Assembly (NCBI GenBank): GCA_934670175.1 | Contig: CAKUOX010000056.1 | Span: 1 to 15,414 of the forward strand | Length of the DNA stretch: 15,414 nt | Source: an uncultured Clostridia bacterium | GTDB taxonomy: Bacteria > Bacillota > Clostridia > Christensenellales > Aristaeellaceae | Direction: 5' to 3' | Shown: one piece after another, positions 14,363 through 15,414 of the stretch | Layout: every line of letters begins with the position of its first letter | How positions within the stretch are numbered: position 1 is the stretch's first letter | Notes under the pieces: generated by a model | What the model saw: the letters and a program-made list of their open reading frames with translations, nothing else | What the model was told of the DNA's origin: nothing | Databases searched by the model: none | Translations under genes and position numbers: made by a program

Positions 14363-15196
14363 ATGTCTACAATAATTGCCCGTTCCGCCCGCGCCGAGGG
14401 GCGCATGTTTCGCATTGACCTGGATCGAATCGTTCCCAGTCCACACCAGCCGCGCGCCCGTTTCGACGAGGATGCCGTGCGCGAGCTCGCCAGTTCCATA
14501 CGCCGCTACGGCCTGCTTTCGCCGCTGCTGGTGCGCCGCCGCGGCGCGGGCAGCTATGAGCTGGTGGCGGGCGAACGCCGCCTGCGCGCGATGCGGCTGC
14601 TGGGCTGGCGTCAGGCCGACGCGCTGCTGATCGGCGCATCGGCGGACTGCTGCGCGCTGATCGGGCTGGTGGAGAATTTGCAGCGTGAAAACCTGCACTA
14701 TCTGGACGTCGCCGCCGCCTGTCGAGACATTCTATTGCGGCAGAACCTGACGCAGGAGGAGCTGGCCGCGGCGCTGGGCAAGAGCCCGTCGACGCTGGCA
14801 AACCTGCTGCGGCTGCTGCGGCTCGGCGACGCTGTGCTCGCCGGCGTACGCGCGGGCAGCCTGTCCGAGCGGCACGCGCGCGCCCTGCTGAAGCTGGAAC
14901 GCGAGGACTGGCAGCTGGAATTCGTACGCCGCACCGCTACTGAAAAGCTGAGCGTGCGCCAGCTGGAAGAGGCCATTGAAAAGCGGCTTCGCAGTTCAAA
15001 AAAAGCGGCAAAGCCGAAGCCCACCGCCATGATCCGCGATAACCGCCTGGTTATCAATGCCTTCAACGACACGCTGCGCCAGCTTCGCCGCATCGGCGTG
15101 CATGCCAGCAGCCGCGTGGAAACGCGCGCGGATTCCTATGACATTATCGTCACCATCTCCACGCCCCAGCCCCAGGCCCTGCCCGCACCGCTGTGA
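14363..15196 (+). CDS. noc: ParB/Noc-family DNA-binding protein
   Basis: This 277-residue CTP-dependent DNA clamp of the ParB/Spo0J/Noc family is involved in origin segregation or nucleoid occlusion. The N-terminal ParB domain has IVPSPHQPR (about 23-31), the CTP-binding GERRLRA (70-76) and ENLQREN (104-110). A central helix-turn-helix (about 129-150, LTQEELAAALGKSPSTLANL) would read parS or the Noc site. A C-terminal dimerisation part ends in a proline- and alanine-rich tail. The N terminus is short and lacks an obvious amphipathic membrane-binding helix of classical Noc, so a generic ParB name is equally defensible. AGGAGG (14350-14355) lies 7 bases before ATG 14363. No parA or rsmG is visible. 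It has its own promoter after the RNA terminator. Confidence 0.85.
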   Translation: MSTIIARSARAEGRMFRIDLDRIVPSPHQPRARFDEDAVRELASSIRRYGLLSPLLVRRRGAGSYELVAGERRLRAMRLLGWRQADALLIGASADCCALIGLVENLQRENLHYLDVAAACRDILLRQNLTQEELAAALGKSPSTLANLLRLLRLGDAVLAGVRAGSLSERHARALLKLEREDWQLEFVRRTATEKLSVRQLEEAIEKRLRSSKKAAKPKPTAMIRDNRLVINAFNDTLRQLRRIGVHASSRVETRADSYDIIVTISTPQPQALPAPL

Positions 15197-15261
15197 GAAT
15201 GCGCGCTCAGATATACTTTTCAGTTTTTCTACCGACCCGCCAATAATTCACCAACTGCTTC

Positions 15262-15306
15262 CAGCATATCAAAAAGGACGCCAGACACGTTCTTTTTGAT
15301 ATGCTG
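15262..15306. repeat. Long near-perfect hairpin downstream of the noc-like gene
   Basis: CAGCATATCAAAAAG (15262-15276) pairs with CTTTTTGATATGCTG (15292-15306). The stem continues inward with GACG/CGTT, one pair being G-T, giving 19 pairs and a 7-base loop. No T tract follows on either strand, so it is not a standard terminator, though it may stop transcription or be a palindromic repeat or mobile-element scar. Confidence 0.7.
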
Positions 15307-15339
15307 AAACACATTTATTATCGAATTGGAGCCCTGCCG

Positions 15340-15414
15340 ATTGTGATAGGTAATCCTCTGATATCATCTCGGGATTTTCCCCCACTTAGCACGGTACGTG
15401 CAGCTTTCACCGCA
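15340..15414 (-). mobile_element. Group II intron-like RNA motif, cut by the window edge
   Basis: Read on the minus strand from the edge, TGCGGTGAAAGCTGCA (hairpin with a TGAAAG loop) is followed by CGTACCGTGC, then AAGTGGGGGAAAATCCC and GGATTACCTATCAC. This resembles the hairpin block that accompanies bacterial group II intron reverse-transcriptase genes (a TATGCGGTGAAAGTCGCA-like arm followed by CGTACGG). No intron protein is in the window, so this is a partial or remnant element at best. Confidence 0.4.

Overview
The window looks like chromosomal DNA from an anaerobic, gut-type member of the Clostridia with fairly high GC. Evidence for this: strong GGAGG-type ribosome sites, sigma-A promoters, a Noc/ParB-type gene, histidine-to-glutamate genes split as in Firmicutes (separate FtcD and FchA), and a large BTAD/AAA/TPR regulator of the kind common in these organisms. 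This is inference from gene content; no rRNA or other phylogenetic marker is present. The left 1.9 kb is visibly AT-richer than the rest.

Layout. 1-1926 (accessory): an AraC-family regulator gene (+) and the decayed remains of an IS200/IS605-type TnpA gene (-) with an in-frame amber codon and a lost 5' part. 1927-3135 (+): an orphan 402-residue, mostly helical protein of unknown function, closed by a 12-bp stem-loop. 3188-10961 (all -): a histidine/formiminoglutamate module. In transcription order it runs from a TTG-started glutamate formimidoyltransferase (ftcD copy 2) and a 1017-residue BTAD-AAA-TPR regulator, then gltS-type sodium/glutamate symporter, fchA cyclodeaminase, ftcD copy 1 and a strong terminator, to a HutD-family cupin gene. 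Two copies of a 72-73 bp hairpin-rich tandem repeat lie between the terminator and hutD. 11132-13899 (+): a divergently transcribed set, miaA-type tRNA dimethylallyltransferase (TTG start), a ROK-family sugar kinase and a calcineurin-like phosphoesterase. 13927-14201 (+): a consensus promoter driving a probable structured, stand-alone RNA of about 240 nt with its own terminator. 14363-15196 (+): a Noc/ParB-family gene whose -10 box sits inside a perfect 9-bp inverted repeat. 15262-15414: a long hairpin, then a group II intron-like motif cut by the window edge.

How they work together. FtcD moves the formimino group of N-formimino-glutamate to tetrahydrofolate, FchA deaminates the product to methenyl-THF, and GltS can move the glutamate released. 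HutD is a known hut-cluster companion. hutH, hutU and hutI are not in the window. The BTAD regulator lies directly upstream of gltS, and the intergenic region plus the 3' end of its gene carry TAGACG direct repeats. The promoter-proximal pair has an 11-bp period and ends 9-10 bp before an extended -10 box. That is the geometry of SARP operators, so the regulator probably activates gltS-fchA-ftcD. The two most unusual items are this predicted circuit and the uncharacterised RNA at 13961-14201.
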